Shown here: in pieces, positions 31,865-44,400 of the stretch
Layout: every line of letters starts with the position of its first letter
Position numbering within the stretch: the stretch's first letter is position 1
NCBI GenBank assembly: GCA_940671915.1
Contig: CALNVZ010000641.1
Coordinates: 37,043,774 to 37,107,773 of the forward strand
DNA length: 64,000 nt
Reading direction: 5' to 3'
Source: Paracentrotus lividus
Taxonomy: Eukaryota; Echinodermata; Echinoidea; Camarodonta; Echinidae
Made by a program: the position numbers and the translations under genes
The notes under the pieces: model-generated
The model's database searches: none
What the model saw: only the letters and a program-made list of their open reading frames with translations
What the model was told of the DNA's origin: nothing

Positions 31865-32417
31865 TAAATCTATATTCTTAGAACATGGAGAAAATTTCTC
31901 CATGCTTGAGCAAGCATATCGGTCTACTCTTAATTGATATGTTAATTATAGTGGATTACATGTCAGTGGCGGATCCAGGATTTCATGAGGCTATAATGCA
32001 ATAGTGACCATAAAAAGAATAGTGACCATAAAAAGAAACACTTAACACTAAGTGCCCCCCCCCCCCGTTAACTGGGCCAATTTTTTCCACTGGCATTGAT
32101 TTTGAAGGTCTCTTCATAAATCTTTCAGATTGTTTTTTATTTCTTCTTCTTCTTCTTCTTTTTTACTTCTGTTTTAACCACTCATTATTTTTAATTCCGC
32201 CGGGTTCTACCATTGAGTCTAGACTCTTATTTGCAAAAATCTTGGGGATCTTGAATCCTGGTGCCCTAGCAGGCCCGTAACTAGGATTTTTACGGGAGGG
32301 TTCGAAATGTGCAAAAGTGGACAAAAGGGTACATTCAAAAAAAATTAGTCAACGCTGGCGAGCAAAAAGCTGGTACATCAATTTTTTTTTTCGCGCTCAA
32401 ACACTGGCCGCGCGAAA

Positions 32418-33775
32418 CACTCTCCAGAAATTTTAAAAACCACCGGGCAAATTTTAACGCCAACCGTTTTGGTTCAATATGTAACTTACAAAACTGTTGG
32501 TTAAACGCGTCTTAACCACCAGTTGGTTAAATTTAACCATTATGTATTAAAACTTTAATAAAAAGTTTGGTTAAATTTTAAACCAACCCTAGTTGGTAAA
32601 TTTTTTATACTTAATTGGTTAATTTCTTTCTTTTTTAAATCTCATGGTGGTTAATGAAAAATCAAGCGATAGCTGGACTGGACCGGCCTTTTGAGCATTT
32701 GATCAAAGTATTGGTCCAATAAAACATGGAAGAAAGTTATGGCCACTGGGGTTTTAATCGTATTAACTACATGCATTAATTTGTTGGCCTAAATAGACGT
32801 TAGGCCTACCAGGTGCCAAGTATTGGTTCCAGTAACTACAGTGATCATTACTTATCGGTTCAGAACGGTTGTCTACAATCTAGTCCATGTAAGGTGAGAT
32901 CTAACTGGATCTAATTATAGATCTAGAATATAGAATGAGATGTTGGCCTAATGTTTAAAAGATTCCTACATTTAGATTACCAAGGTCATCACTCTTTAAC
33001 CAACAAGTAGAACTCTAACGTTAGGCCTAGAATCTATTGGACTATATATCCACATCGAGAGGTTAAAAAATATTTAAGGCTAAATTTAGATGGCAAGTGA
33101 TTGGTTCTAACGTAGTTCTAAATATTTATAGCCAATTAAATCTATGACCTCAAGATTAGTCTGAGACCAAGCTGATTGGAGAGCGAAGTATTCGTTTATG
33201 ATTCTAGACCGGAGTTGCATAAATTTCAAGCGTTTAATAACTAAAAGTTAACGTTAGGTCTAACGTCTCAACCGAAATAATTAAGAACCGTACTGGCAAT
33301 GTAGTCAAAACATATACATGTTAGTACTATATCACAGGCCTATACTCTTCAAGTCATTTTCTACCTACCAATTACTTGATCAGATTGTCAATAGGTCCAG
33401 CCAGAACCAGCAGTCAGCTTGTTACCTTGTTGTCGTCGCGATCAAAGTCGTGCAATTGAATAGGCGCACTATATTCTATATCTTACGTGTATAAATGAAA
33501 ATCGCAAAGTTTCTTAGCGGATCGGAGCGGCAGCGCGTATCTTTGTTAAATCCCGTTCCCCAGGCCCATTGGTTGTTTTTGCTTCCACGTGACCAATTTT
33601 TTATAAAGCCACTATTGGTTAAAATTGAATTGGGGCTTTTTTAACACCCAATGCTTTTTCACGTTTAAACGCAATTGTTTTTTAAACCAACTTTTTTATT
33701 TAATACATTATTGGTTAATATTTTAACCAAATCTGGTTTTAATATGCATTTTTTTAACCAGCGTTTTGGAGAGTG
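32418..33775. mobile_element. Nested DNA element rich in TTGGTTAA
   Basis: The ends are cactctccagaa and ttttggagagtg, inverted. Both flanks of the interior hold many ttggttaa and ttaaccaa motifs, about ten in each 200-bp end. No coding capacity. Confidence 0.65.
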
Positions 33776-33784
33776 GATAAGCGC

Positions 33785-33811
33785 GGGGGGGGGGGGGGGG
33801 GGGGGGGGGGG
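33785..33811. repeat. Run of 27 G
   Basis: Uninterrupted G run right of the nested element, capable of G-quadruplex formation on the + strand. Confidence 0.9.
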
Positions 33812-34501
33812 TCGTTCTTCGATCGGTTCCCAAAGAAATTTGTAACCTAAGCAAAAAGGCGGGACCTTGCTCGCCAGACCTTGGCGGACCCCCCTAGTTA
33901 CGGGCCTGCCCTAGCCCTCCTCTCCTCTCGATCATTTCAGTAGTCGTCTTCCCTTTAGACTTCAAAAAATGAAATTGAGTGGTTTTCAATAAATGTGAGT
34001 AATTAAAATGACAAGTCTAACAATAACACTCGAAATTTCATTAAAATCATAACAGAAGTAAGATGTATTATCATATATTTCTTTTGAAAGCTTTGCATAA
34101 TGGCATAGTTTATGCGCTCTATGCATTCAACGAGCATTTTGGTGAATGTATCTAATCTCACTTTTTTTTTTCTTCTTATCTTTTTTACTATATGAAATAA
34201 CAATAATTCATATTTCTGCACATGAAAGGTAAAAAACAGTCTTATATAAAATTGTTGGGTCAATCATTGAGTATCTTACGCCAATAGGCCTAGACCAAGG
34301 GATCGATTTTTTTTTTCTTTTTTCTTTTTTTTTAAAAATAAATTCATTGTATGAAAAACCTGAGATGAAATAATGTAGATTCCAAAAATGAAATACAAAA
34401 GAAATATTGGATCGATGACATCATCACTTGCTCATGAGCTTGAAGCTTTGCAGAGAACTGTTTTATTTTTGAAAGTGGAGGAGTGAGCAAAAGTGTTTGT
34501 G

Positions 34502-34504
<3 letters not shown>

Positions 34505-34552
<48 letters not shown>

Positions 34553-34566
34553 CGCGGGGGGGGGGT
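34505..34566. repeat. (GT)n-(GC)n-(G)n tract
   Basis: About 20 GT repeats run into gcgcgcgcgcgc and then a G run. Alternating purine-pyrimidine of this kind favours Z-DNA. Confidence 0.9.
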
Positions 34567-35869
34567 GTTGAAGGGCGGGGTACCCCCTTCCACGTACTGG
34601 TAGGGACTTTTTCATTTGAACATTTTGAAATGGTGCAATTAATGCATCGTTAAGGTCATCATTTTAACGAATTTCATGGTTACAGAATGGTGTGTTAGAG
34701 TTTGGCACCTTCCCCCCCCGCCAGCCTTCCGCAGTGGGTAGCATGTCCTCGAATGTGGGAGGAGGATTTTGTGGTCCAGAGACTCATATTGCCAAAAATA
34801 AAAGATGTTCAAATTACAGTATCGGGTAACTGAAATATTAAAAGCCCTTAACCATGTTTACCCACACAAGTTAATGTAAGTGAGAGGTGTTTTTTTTTTA
34901 ATTTATTTATTTTTTTTGGTTTATATACACAAAAGGGCAACATAAGCCTTTTTTTTTGGGGGGGGAGGGTTGCGCGGAATTTCTTCAGCAAATTTACAAT
35001 TCCAAGCGAGCGCGAAGCGCGAGCAGAAGATTTTGAGGTAAAAGAGGTGTTTTTTTTTATCTATTCACACAAAGAAGGAACAAAACTACGGGCCGATTTT
35101 GGAGGGTTGCACTACTGATCTCTACCCAAAAATCAGAGATCAGTGGGTTGCACCGAACTTCCTCAGCAAATATACAAGGCGAGCGCGAAGTGCGAGAGGA
35201 AAATTTTGAGGTACAATGAACCAAATTTTGCATATTAAAATTGTTAATACTGAATTGATTACCAAAGAAATTAAACAAACATGCCGTACCAGAAGGGTCT
35301 ATGTGCCAAATTTTCATTACCTCTAAGCCTATAAGGCCTATTTGATTCTGGGCGAGCGCGAAGCGCGAGCTAAAAAAAAAAGGGAAGTAATTTAAGGGCC
35401 TGAATCCGATTTCGTGTCCAAAAAGGGGTTATTCCTCAAAATATACCGAGAACTGCATACACCTCTAATCAGCGGCGTAAATCCGTGTCGAGGAGTGGGG
35501 GGGGGGGGGATGAGCGAAATAATTTGCCAACTTGTCGCTATCTTGTTTGACATAGGCCTATACACAAGCACTCGTGACACACGTTTTTAATACCCGTATA
35601 AGGCGGAATGGATTTGAGAGGGAGGGGGTACGAATAGAATTTGTCTTTGAATGTATGCTTTTAGCTTATGGCTGCCTTGATTAGTTTTCATTTCAGTAAT
35701 GGAAAAACTAATGCGAGCGCGAAGCGCAAGCCGAAAATTTTAAGCTAAAAGTTGAAGATATTTGTGCATTATAGCTCCTATTTAGTATCATCGAGCGCGA
35801 AGCGCGAGCCAAAAAAATTAAGCTGAAATTGGATAATTATGTAGTATCTGCGAGCGCGAAAAAAATATA

Positions 35870-37812
35870 CAGATTTGGCCAAAATTATTAGAACACCTGA
35901 ACCTACACAAAGTCTATGGGATTATCAATGCCGTAGTTCATTTGCCGAAATCAGATTAAAGACATCTTTTGTGTGCCATGAGCTTTCATGACTTTTTAGC
36001 ATAGGGTCTTACGTATATGTTGATACCAAATTTATATAGTTTCGACCATCTGGTAATGCGCAGCATTAAAAACAGTTGCGCTATGCGCTTTTGGTTTCCC
36101 CATAGACTTGTGTATTAAACATGTAGTCCAAATTCAAGCAAGTTAAATGCCAATTACATATGCCGATTGCTCAAAAATTATTTGAGGTAGAAGTATGGAA
36201 ATTAGCAGGCTTATTTATTCTAATATACCTCAAATACATGCTAAGTTTCAGAAAATTTGGTCAAATGGGGAGGGTGGATTCGCCCCCACCCTTGTTGGTG
36301 AGATGACCAAAATAATCATGCCCACTGAAGGTTAAGACTATTTTTTTTTCATTTAATGAAGACACTCCTTGTAAATGCATATTTTTAAAAAGGAAATTTC
36401 ATGAGCAATTCAAATATGTTAAAATATTAAGGGTCATTGGAACGGGGAACTTAAATAGGGGCACTGGATTAAAAATTTGGGGCCCTTCAAAAGTAATTTT
36501 AAAATCCCCACTTAAGATGTAACTACTTCACCCTGTGTTGTTATGAATGTCATTTTTGACATCCTCAGGAATTTTCTTTCAGAATATATGTACTTTTGTA
36601 GGGAGAGGCTTAAAATGTTTAACGTTATGACATTTTGATCCTGAAAGGGGCAAGATTTTTTTAGATTTTTCAATCGGTGGTGTAACATAAAAAAGGGCGA
36701 CTTGGGGGGCGAGTTCCCAACGCATGGCTTTGTTATTTAGTTTTTAAAGCATAATGATGATATTCGGAGACACTCCAACCATTTTATATGTACCTAAATG
36801 GTCAACTGATGGAACATATCAATTCTAGTTGTAAACTTAAGAGATAGAGGGCGCTACCATTCTACTCAAAGCGAACGCTCCCATTTATTTTTTTTTGTTT
36901 TTGGACAGTTTTTCAATTTATTTTCTTTATTGTGGCGAGCAACTACCCTTTCAAAGAAATGATCAATTTCATTGAGTACGCTCACAGTCTGAATTTTTCA
37001 GAAATAGGAATAACTTATTGCAAAGGGAAAAAAAAATCCTGTCACTTTTATCAATTCGAAAGCCTGGTCAGGTCATATTCCTGTACAATATGGCCAATTT
37101 TGAGCCCAGAACAGCTCATATGCGCTTCAAAGTCTTGCTCCTCAATGACGCATAATTATATTACAGTTTATTGATCACACGGTTTTTAAAAGGTTGAATT
37201 CTCAGCTTTCCATTAATGGTATATTTATTTCAATTGGTTAAAAAAAAAGTCCTGTCACTTTGAACTATTATAAGAGACTCTTTTCTCGATTGGTCAATGT
37301 TTACGCAAATCACATGCATATCGCATAGAAAATAATGCGAACGGCGTCTTGGCGAGAGCTCTTGGTTTGGAGCATCAATCTATGTAGAATACAGGTTCTG
37401 ATTACGACTTCGCAGCACAATCATGTTATAGGCTTTCCAAAATGTCTTTTTCCTCCATCTGGTCTGAAGCATCTACTAATTAAAACCATGAGAAAAGTTC
37501 ATAAATTTATTTCACCTACACGCAGTATTTGCTCCATCACCGGACGGGCGATACCATTCGACTGTAGAGAAGTCTTCTTACGCGAGTTTTTGTTATTGCA
37601 GCCAGCTGTATAGATTTCTGCGCTTCTCAGCCGTATTTCCAACGTCACTTTGTTGCGTCTGACCTCTTAGATAATGGACGCGCCTTGTTTAATTACGATT
37701 TAATGCCACACATTGGTATACGTTAACTTTACATTTTACATAGAGTAGAATTGATATGATTACTAAAATCATTTAAATATGCTTGGTGTTCTAATAATTT
37801 TGGCCACCACTG
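35870..37812. mobile_element. Tc1/mariner-like non-autonomous element
   Basis: Flanked by TA (35868-35869, 37813-37814). The ends are cagatttggccaaaattatt and aataattttggccaccactg, followed inward by agaacacc and ggtgttct. The interior lacks a transposase frame. It is inserted in the hAT-like element at 35470-40013. Confidence 0.8.
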
Positions 37813-38115
37813 TATATAGGCCTAAAATGATAGTAGAGGTGGCGGAACGGGTTTGAAAGTCACGGGTTTTGATAAAAAACTTGAGGGCACCGTTCTGAAA
37901 AGGGTTACACTTTAGATCAGAGGCATGGATCTAAAGTGAAATATATTCGGAGACGGAGGGGATACGACGAAAATTTGTCTTTAAATGCATGCTTTTAAGA
38001 ATCATAATGGCTGCCTTGATTACTGTTCATTTTAGTCATGGAAAACTAATGCGAGCGCGAAGAGAGAGACGAAAATTTTAAGCTGAAATATATGTTAGTG
38101 ATTAAAGGTCCTATA

Positions 38116-39164
38116 CAGTGTGTTCCTAAAAAAAGGTAATCGAAGTTCAAAGGTCAGTCATTTCAAAAGTATATGGTGTATTTTTGTGATTTGTTTACTA
38201 AAATACTAAATAACTCATCATCTTTAATTTGAGACATTGCTTACGTCCTTTGAAGGTGATAGGTGCAAAACCCATTTTTTTCCTCCAAGTTTTTCGTTTT
38301 TTGGGTATAACCAATTTTTTATAAAATTTCGGTTTCATAGTTTTGGGGGTTTTGTCACACAAAGTTTCAATGAAATGCAATCTCATTTGTCAAAGGACCT
38401 ATCTCACTGGCAATGACATGGGTTCTCGATTATGCATGAGTCTTTGGAGTCTCGGAGAGGTCGCCGAGACGTCTCTTGATTCTGCAAGAAGTCGCGAGAA
38501 AATCAAACAAATGTCAAACATAATGTCCAATCTTTTAGTAGACTTCTTTAATACGCGAGCAAGTCTCTGTGACATCTTTGCGGACGGTAATTGCCGCGAC
38601 GTCCCTTATCCACGACCTTGCAGAGAAGTTATCGGAACTTGTTAACTAGCTATTAAAAGAGATCAAACGGGCTAATAATTTTTTACTTGCTGGCGTCCTT
38701 AAGAAGTCTACTAAAAGACTGAACATGTTTGACTTTTGTTCCATTTTCCCTCGACGCCCTGAAGTCTCAGGAGTGTGAGGAGACGTCTCCACGACGTATC
38801 CACGACTCAAGAGACTCATAATTGCGAACCCCTCTCATTGCCATTGAGATAGGTCCTTTGACAAATGAAATTTCATTTCATTGAAACTTTGTGTGACAAA
38901 ACCACCTAAAACTATGAAACCAAAAATTTATAAAAAGTTGGTTTCATACCCTAAAAACGAAAAACTTGGAAAAATGGGTTTTGTACCTATCACCTTCAAA
39001 GGACACTAACTCTGTGACCCATTACAGTTTGGACGTAAGCAGAGTCTCAAATTAAAGCTGATGAGTTACTTAGTACTTTAGTGAACAAATCACAAAAATA
39101 AACCATGTACTTGTGAAATGACTGACCTTTGAACTTCGATTAACTTTTTTTTAGAAACACACTG
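38116..39164. mobile_element. Palindromic TA-flanked element with an inner CTATCTCAC module
   Basis: TA flanks both sides. The outer arms (about 280-310 bp) start cagtgtgttcctaaaaaaag and end with the inverse. At 38394-38857 an inner inverted pair (aggacctatctcactggcaa and its inverse) encloses a gtctcg- and cgagac-rich core, like the MITE at 57961-58160. It may be one element or a nested pair. Confidence 0.75.
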
Positions 39165-40638
39165 TATAGTAACCGCGAGCGCGAAAAAAACAAAAAACAA
39201 AACAAAACAAAAAACATATAGTGCCGGCGGAAAGGGTTTGAATGGGGGTCTCGATGGGAAAATGGCACATTTTCTGAATAGGGGGACACTTTAGATCAGA
39301 GGCATAGACCTGAAGAGAAATTTATTCGGAGAGGGAGGAGGTACGAAGAAAATTTGCCTTTGAATGTATACTTTTAAGGCTGTCAAGATTCCTGTTCATT
39401 TTAGTAATGGAAAAAGGAATGCGAGCGCGAAGCGCGAGCCAAAATTTTAAAGCTAAACTATTATTTTGGGCAGTATATATCCTATTTAGTATCAGCGAGA
39501 GCACAGTGCGAGCCGAAAATTTTGTATCCATTTAGAAGATAAATAAAAGTTTAGAAGTTAAATAACAGCGATAGAAAACAAATCCACAATCTTTTCTATG
39601 AAAATTTTATGGGCTGCAGGCCCCAAGCCCTCCAACAACCTAGCCCGCAGACAATTGCATCAATGTTTTTGATTGTCAGCAAAACCCTTTCCCAGCAGTG
39701 CTCTTTCCTTAGGTTTATCCCCAGACTAGGGCATTGGATGTAACCTTTTTTTACCTACGCTAATGTTTGTTACTTAGTGCAAAGTCGCATAGCGACCGAG
39801 CAGGAAAATTTTGGGGGTTTTGGAGTAAAAAAAGAGGCATTTTGTAGTATTGAAAGCGCTATTTTAACCAATGACACAATTATCTAGTGTATTTTTTTTT
39901 TCATTTCTTTCTTGAAAACTGGGGGGATGTTTGTACAGGCCACCCCCCCCCTCCTCAAAATCTGGGGGGGGGGGGGGATGTATCCCCCCATCCCCCCGGG
40001 ATTTACGCCCGTGCCTCTAATAGATAAAAGTAATTTTAGACCATTTATTTTGTTCACTCTGCAAATATTATCATATTAAAAAATACAATTATAAGTATGA
40101 ATACAATTAGAAAACACATATAGGGCTTATAGAGTAATAGAAATAGAGCTCTAAAGGAAGAAAAACAAAATAATTTGCATGGAAATAATAAAATAAGTAT
40201 AGGCATAAAATATAAACATAAATATAATAGATATAGAAATAATTAGTCTGGATTTACTAATAATAATAATATGCAAGCGCAAAGCGCGAGCGAATTTTTT
40301 AGAGCTCCATGGACGGAAAAGGAATGTGCAAAGCATATTGTCCGCGTTAAAAAAACTTATCACCGTGAAAAGTTGGGGGGGGGGGGGGGTGATTGTACAT
40401 GCCACTCCTCCCCATCCCCTCCGCTGTCTGGCCCTGCCGCCCCCATTTTTTAGGAGCCCAAGGGGGGCGGGTTAAACCCCCGGAACCCCCCCCGTAGAAC
40501 TGGGTTGGCTGAACAGGCTTAAAATGATCGACAAATTTATCGGATCATTTTCACTTTTTTGTACACGTTTGCATTTACTGTACATTATAAGCCATCTGAA
40601 ATTCAGCCTGGATCCCCTTTAACCCTTATTTTGAAAGG

Positions 40639-40642
<4 letters not shown>

Positions 40643-40684
<42 letters not shown>

Positions 40685-40707
40685 AAAAAAAAAAAAAAAA
40701 AAAAAAA
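40643..40707. repeat. Poly(A) tract
   Basis: About 65 bases of A with a single C, then a T run; low complexity. Confidence 0.9.
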
Positions 40708-40859
40708 TCTTTTTTTTTTTTCTTAATTAACCACTCATTAACCACTCATGATATTTAAATGCTCCCGTCGCCCTTCTGTCTTTCGATCATTCAATTTTGT
40801 CATCTTTCTTTAGGCGCCCCCTTTTTATTATTATTTTTTTCATTCTGTAGTCCATCATC

Positions 40860-41304
40860 TCCGATTTTGGAACATAGAGGGAGACATCAAAATACGAGAC
40901 ACATGCGTAGGCGTCAATCAGACGGAAGGTCGTGACCACGTGGCCTTTACAGGAACTATGCGAAGCATCTTTTCAACCGATACAAAAAAAAAATAAAAAA
41001 AATAAAGGGAAGAAAGGAAAAAACGGAGTTTGCAAGTATACAGTATACGTACGGAACGCGCGCGGGTGCTGTGAGATTACAGTGCAGTGTACTTATGTAT
41101 TGAACGCTATACGAAATGCGCGCGCGTCTCGCCAGGCCGGCCAGGATGCCAATATTATAATGCATTGTGTGCATGTGTACCGCGTACCGCCTATGCATGT
41201 GATACACACACACACTGGACCCACCACACTTCTCTCTCCTCACACCAGAGTCACATCCAAATTTCATAAATTTCATTTCAATCCCAATCAAATAAATCAG
41301 CAGA
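40860..41304 (+). promoter_or_regulatory. Probable IGF2BP promoter and 5' UTR
   Basis: This 445-bp stretch before the start codon has many more CpGs than the flanks (acgcgcgcgggtg near 41,055, atgcgcgcgcgtc near 41,116). It holds an E-box CACGTG at 40937-40942 and no clear TATA box. The low-complexity poly(A) tract at 40,643-40,707 bounds it on the left. The transcription start is not determined. Confidence 0.4.
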
Positions 41305-41479
41305 ATGAACAAGCTGTACGTAGGAAAACTTAGCCGTGATGTAACCGAAGATGAGCTACGAAAACTCTTCGAGGATAACGATATTCCAGTCCAAGAAATC
41401 TTGATGAAGAAAAATGGATTTGCATTTGTGGACGTTTCCAACGAAGAGCTAGTCGAAAGAGCTACCGAAAAACTGAACG
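41305..41479 (+). CDS. IGF2BP: IGF2BP coding exon 1
   Basis: Starts MNKLYVGKLSRDVTEDELRK; contains KKNGFAFVDVSNEELVERAT and ends EKLN plus one base. Donor gtaagt, phase 1 out. This is most of RRM1. Confidence 0.94.
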
Positions 41480-44400
41480 GTAAGTTGGGTTTTATTTGTA
41501 TGATTATTTAATTTAAAATGAAATGAATAATGAAAACAGATTGTATATGAATCCCTGATCATGTTTCTTGATTGTATATTATATGACGGGGTGCAGATGA
41601 ATGTGAAAATGTAGCTTTCACTTGATGAATCGAGTGGAACTGGAAGTGAAAAATACGACCTTCCAATTCCGCCTTTCCGGAATCCGGGCCTTTTAAATCA
41701 CGCTAGTCTAGATTTGAGACCGTCTAAGTTAAATAGGCGTAGATCTAGATCTAGATTGTGCAGGTTGGATCTCCAGGCAGTCTATATTTTCAGCATGACT
41801 GTGTATGTGTGTTGATTCTGTTGGTTAATAATCTGATATTGATGTGATAATATTAAGCATAGACTCTAGACCTAGACAGCAAAAGTGTCGAGGATTGTGA
41901 TGTGATGCCTGATGTGATGGTGCGGTGTGCACGTAGAAATGTTTACTCCATAATTTAATAATTTATGCACGACGCTCGAATGATCCATTTAGCATATGAA
42001 ATACACTACCATTGTGCCTTCCAATGAACAATAGTCACGATAAAATTTAGATTCATCATTTATTTTTTTGGTAAGTCCTCATTTCTTTATACGTTTTTCA
42101 AATGTTGGGCGAAGTCCGAGAGTGGATTTGTTGAAGAACTTTCCTTTTTATATTTCTCTTCTTTATTCTAAAAAATATTGAAAGAGTGGTTTTGCGGAAA
42201 ACGTTTTGTGAAGTCGAGTCTTGCAGTTTTTCTTGCGAAATGGATCCACTTTGGTTATGATTGACAGCGCGCACGACAAAGCGGTCTTTATCGGGAACAG
42301 CTGAATTGCGTTGTTCAGTTACGGTCAACGCACTTCAGTCATCGCAACCAGGAGGCAGAGCTCCTCGCGATAGCTACCGGTAACTAATCAGAGCGCCCAA
42401 CAATCAGAATGCATTGTTCTCTATTTCTCTAAAAGCGGAATGGTAGACTTTTGTGTGAAGACTTTCTCTTTCAGAAAGTGAGCTGAACTTTCCATGGGGC
42501 ACGTAGAAAAATCTACAAGTTCGTTTTTACAGAGCTAGAGAACAATGCATTTTGATTGTTGGGCGCTCTGATTAGCTATCGCGCGGAGCTCCGCCTCCTG
42601 GTTGCGATGACCGAAGTGCGTTGACCGTAACTGAACAACGCGATTCAGCTGTTCCCGATAAAGACCGCTTTGTCGTGCGCGCTGTCAATCATAACCAAAG
42701 TGGACCCATTTCGCAAGAAAAACTGCAAGACTCGACTTCACAAAACGTTTTCCGCAAAACCACTCTTTCAATATTTTTTAGAATAAAGAAGAGAAATAAA
42801 AAAAGGAACTTCAACAAATCCACTCTCGGACTTCGCCCAACATTTGAAAACGTATAAAGAAATGAGGACTTACCAAAAAAATAAATGACGAATCTAAATT
42901 TTATCGTGACTATTGTTCATTGGAAGGCTCAACATTGTAGTGTATTTCATATGCTAAACGTGATCATTCGAGCGTTGTGCATATATTATTAAATTATGGA
43001 GTAAAAATTTCTACGTGTGGGGTCTACAATACAAGTATTGTAGACCCCACACCAAGGTAGAAAATTACAAATTACAAAAATTACAAAAATATGTATTTTT
43101 ACTTGCCATTATTCAATAACTAGATCTAAGTTACATGTACTAACGTAAGGTGTTTAGATGTTCCTTTTTACTTTTATTGGTGTGTTTTATTCATTTAATT
43201 CTAACTTCTACCGATGAAAATATAGAGATATAATTATATTTTCAATTCATTTCCTGACATGTTCGTCAGGATTTTTTTGTCATAGAAATCTAGGAAAAAA
43301 ATTGGGATTTTTTTGCCATTTTTTTTTTCATGGCAGTGAAATCAAATTGATTGAAAACTTATTAAAACTATCTGATAATGACAGCTAGATCGAGTGGAGG
43401 AGTATACAAATAAATGTATAGGAAGGCTCAAATTTAAAGTCAATATTTATTGCAGAAACATAAAAAAGTGGAAACACCTTGGAAAAAACCCAAATGGACC
43501 AAGTTGCAAAACCTGCCACCCATAGTCCTATTGCACTACGAGGTCAATAACATGGCATGGACTTAAAAATGTCAAAACTAACGTATCGTCTCATGAGTGT
43601 ACACTTGTGGTCTTGAACAGATTACTCGAATCCATGCCTGCATGTTCATTGAATTTTATACACTTGACATTGATTTAGATTATTTTTTTCTCCTCATATT
43701 TAAATTATCTTTGTTAAATTTAATTTGTTCTTATTTTTCTCTCTTGACTTGGTTATTTGTTGACACTGACGCCGTGGCTAGATTTATTTGCTTAATTTAT
43801 TTTCTGTCTGAAAATTTAGAGCATCGATCTGTTGTCTATGAAATGTTGGCACATTCTTGCAAGTGGTGGGATTCTCTGTCTTTTTAAAGGAAAAGAATGA
43901 TTATAAAACCATGACTGACTGCAAGTAGTCGATAGTCAAACTTACTTTAAAGGTGACTTTAAGAATATGGCTGATGTGGGAAGAGGTGCAGATCTCTAAA
44001 ATAAAGTAGGCTGATCTCTTGCTACAGGCGCCTTCATGACAGTTCTTGTATAATATTCAAGTCTTAATTTATAAATCATCAAGACCACATGAGTGTGCTT
44101 TTGTATTTGTGTGGTTTTAGGCTAGTACAGTGAACTGAAAGATTTTAATGTGATCAACTGTTAGACCATGATCCAGGACTCCGGACATTCTTGTCTGATG
44201 AGTCTGGAATTTGAATTGTGGCCTGTTCTCTGATCTTTATTGTTTAAGGTAATCCTTGGACAAAGGGTGGATGTGGATTATTGAAATACTATGACAAGAT
44301 ACTCCCACCAAAATTTTGCACAAGGCGATCCTTTTCTTTGAAGCCCAACGTTGTTCATGATAGCACATGTGTGAACCGAAACCAAATTCAGGGTTGCACA

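Larger units (their letters stand above)
32271..33907. mobile_element. hAT-like element with 8-bp target duplication, containing a nested element
   Basis: GCCCTAGC at 32263-32270 is repeated at 33908-33915. The inverted ends are aggcccgtaactagg and cctagttacgggcct. Inside lies a second element (32418-33775). The 8-bp duplication is typical of hAT transposons; no transposase is visible. Confidence 0.8.
35470..40013. mobile_element. hAT-like element, about 4.5 kb with insertions, 8-bp target duplication
   Basis: CCTCTAAT at 35462-35469 is repeated at 40014-40021. The inverted ends are cagcggcgtaaatcc and ggatttacgcccgtg. It has been split by a mariner-like element (35870-37812) and a palindromic element (38116-39164). 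Without them about 1.5 kb remains, with no recognisable transposase. Confidence 0.75.
35006..40291. repeat. Dispersed GCGAGCGCGAAGCGCGAGC motifs
   Basis: Full or near-full copies at 35006-35024, 35179-35196, 35352-35370, 35713-35731, 35792-35809 and 39421-39439. Decayed or truncated copies are near 35850, 38051, 39175, 39494 and 40272. Most are followed by aaaattttnaagctnaaa. The core GCGC-GAA-GCGC is a short hairpin. The copies lie in and around the transposon nest. Confidence 0.8.

Noticed and set aside
40956-41441. 161-codon frame on the - strand over IGF2BP exon 1
   Set aside because: It lies antisense to the promoter and first coding exon, whose RRM match is clear.
42098-42857. Twin 76-78 codon frames on opposite strands
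   Set aside because: They are the two arms of the palindromic element; no domain is recognisable and the element shows no other coding sign.
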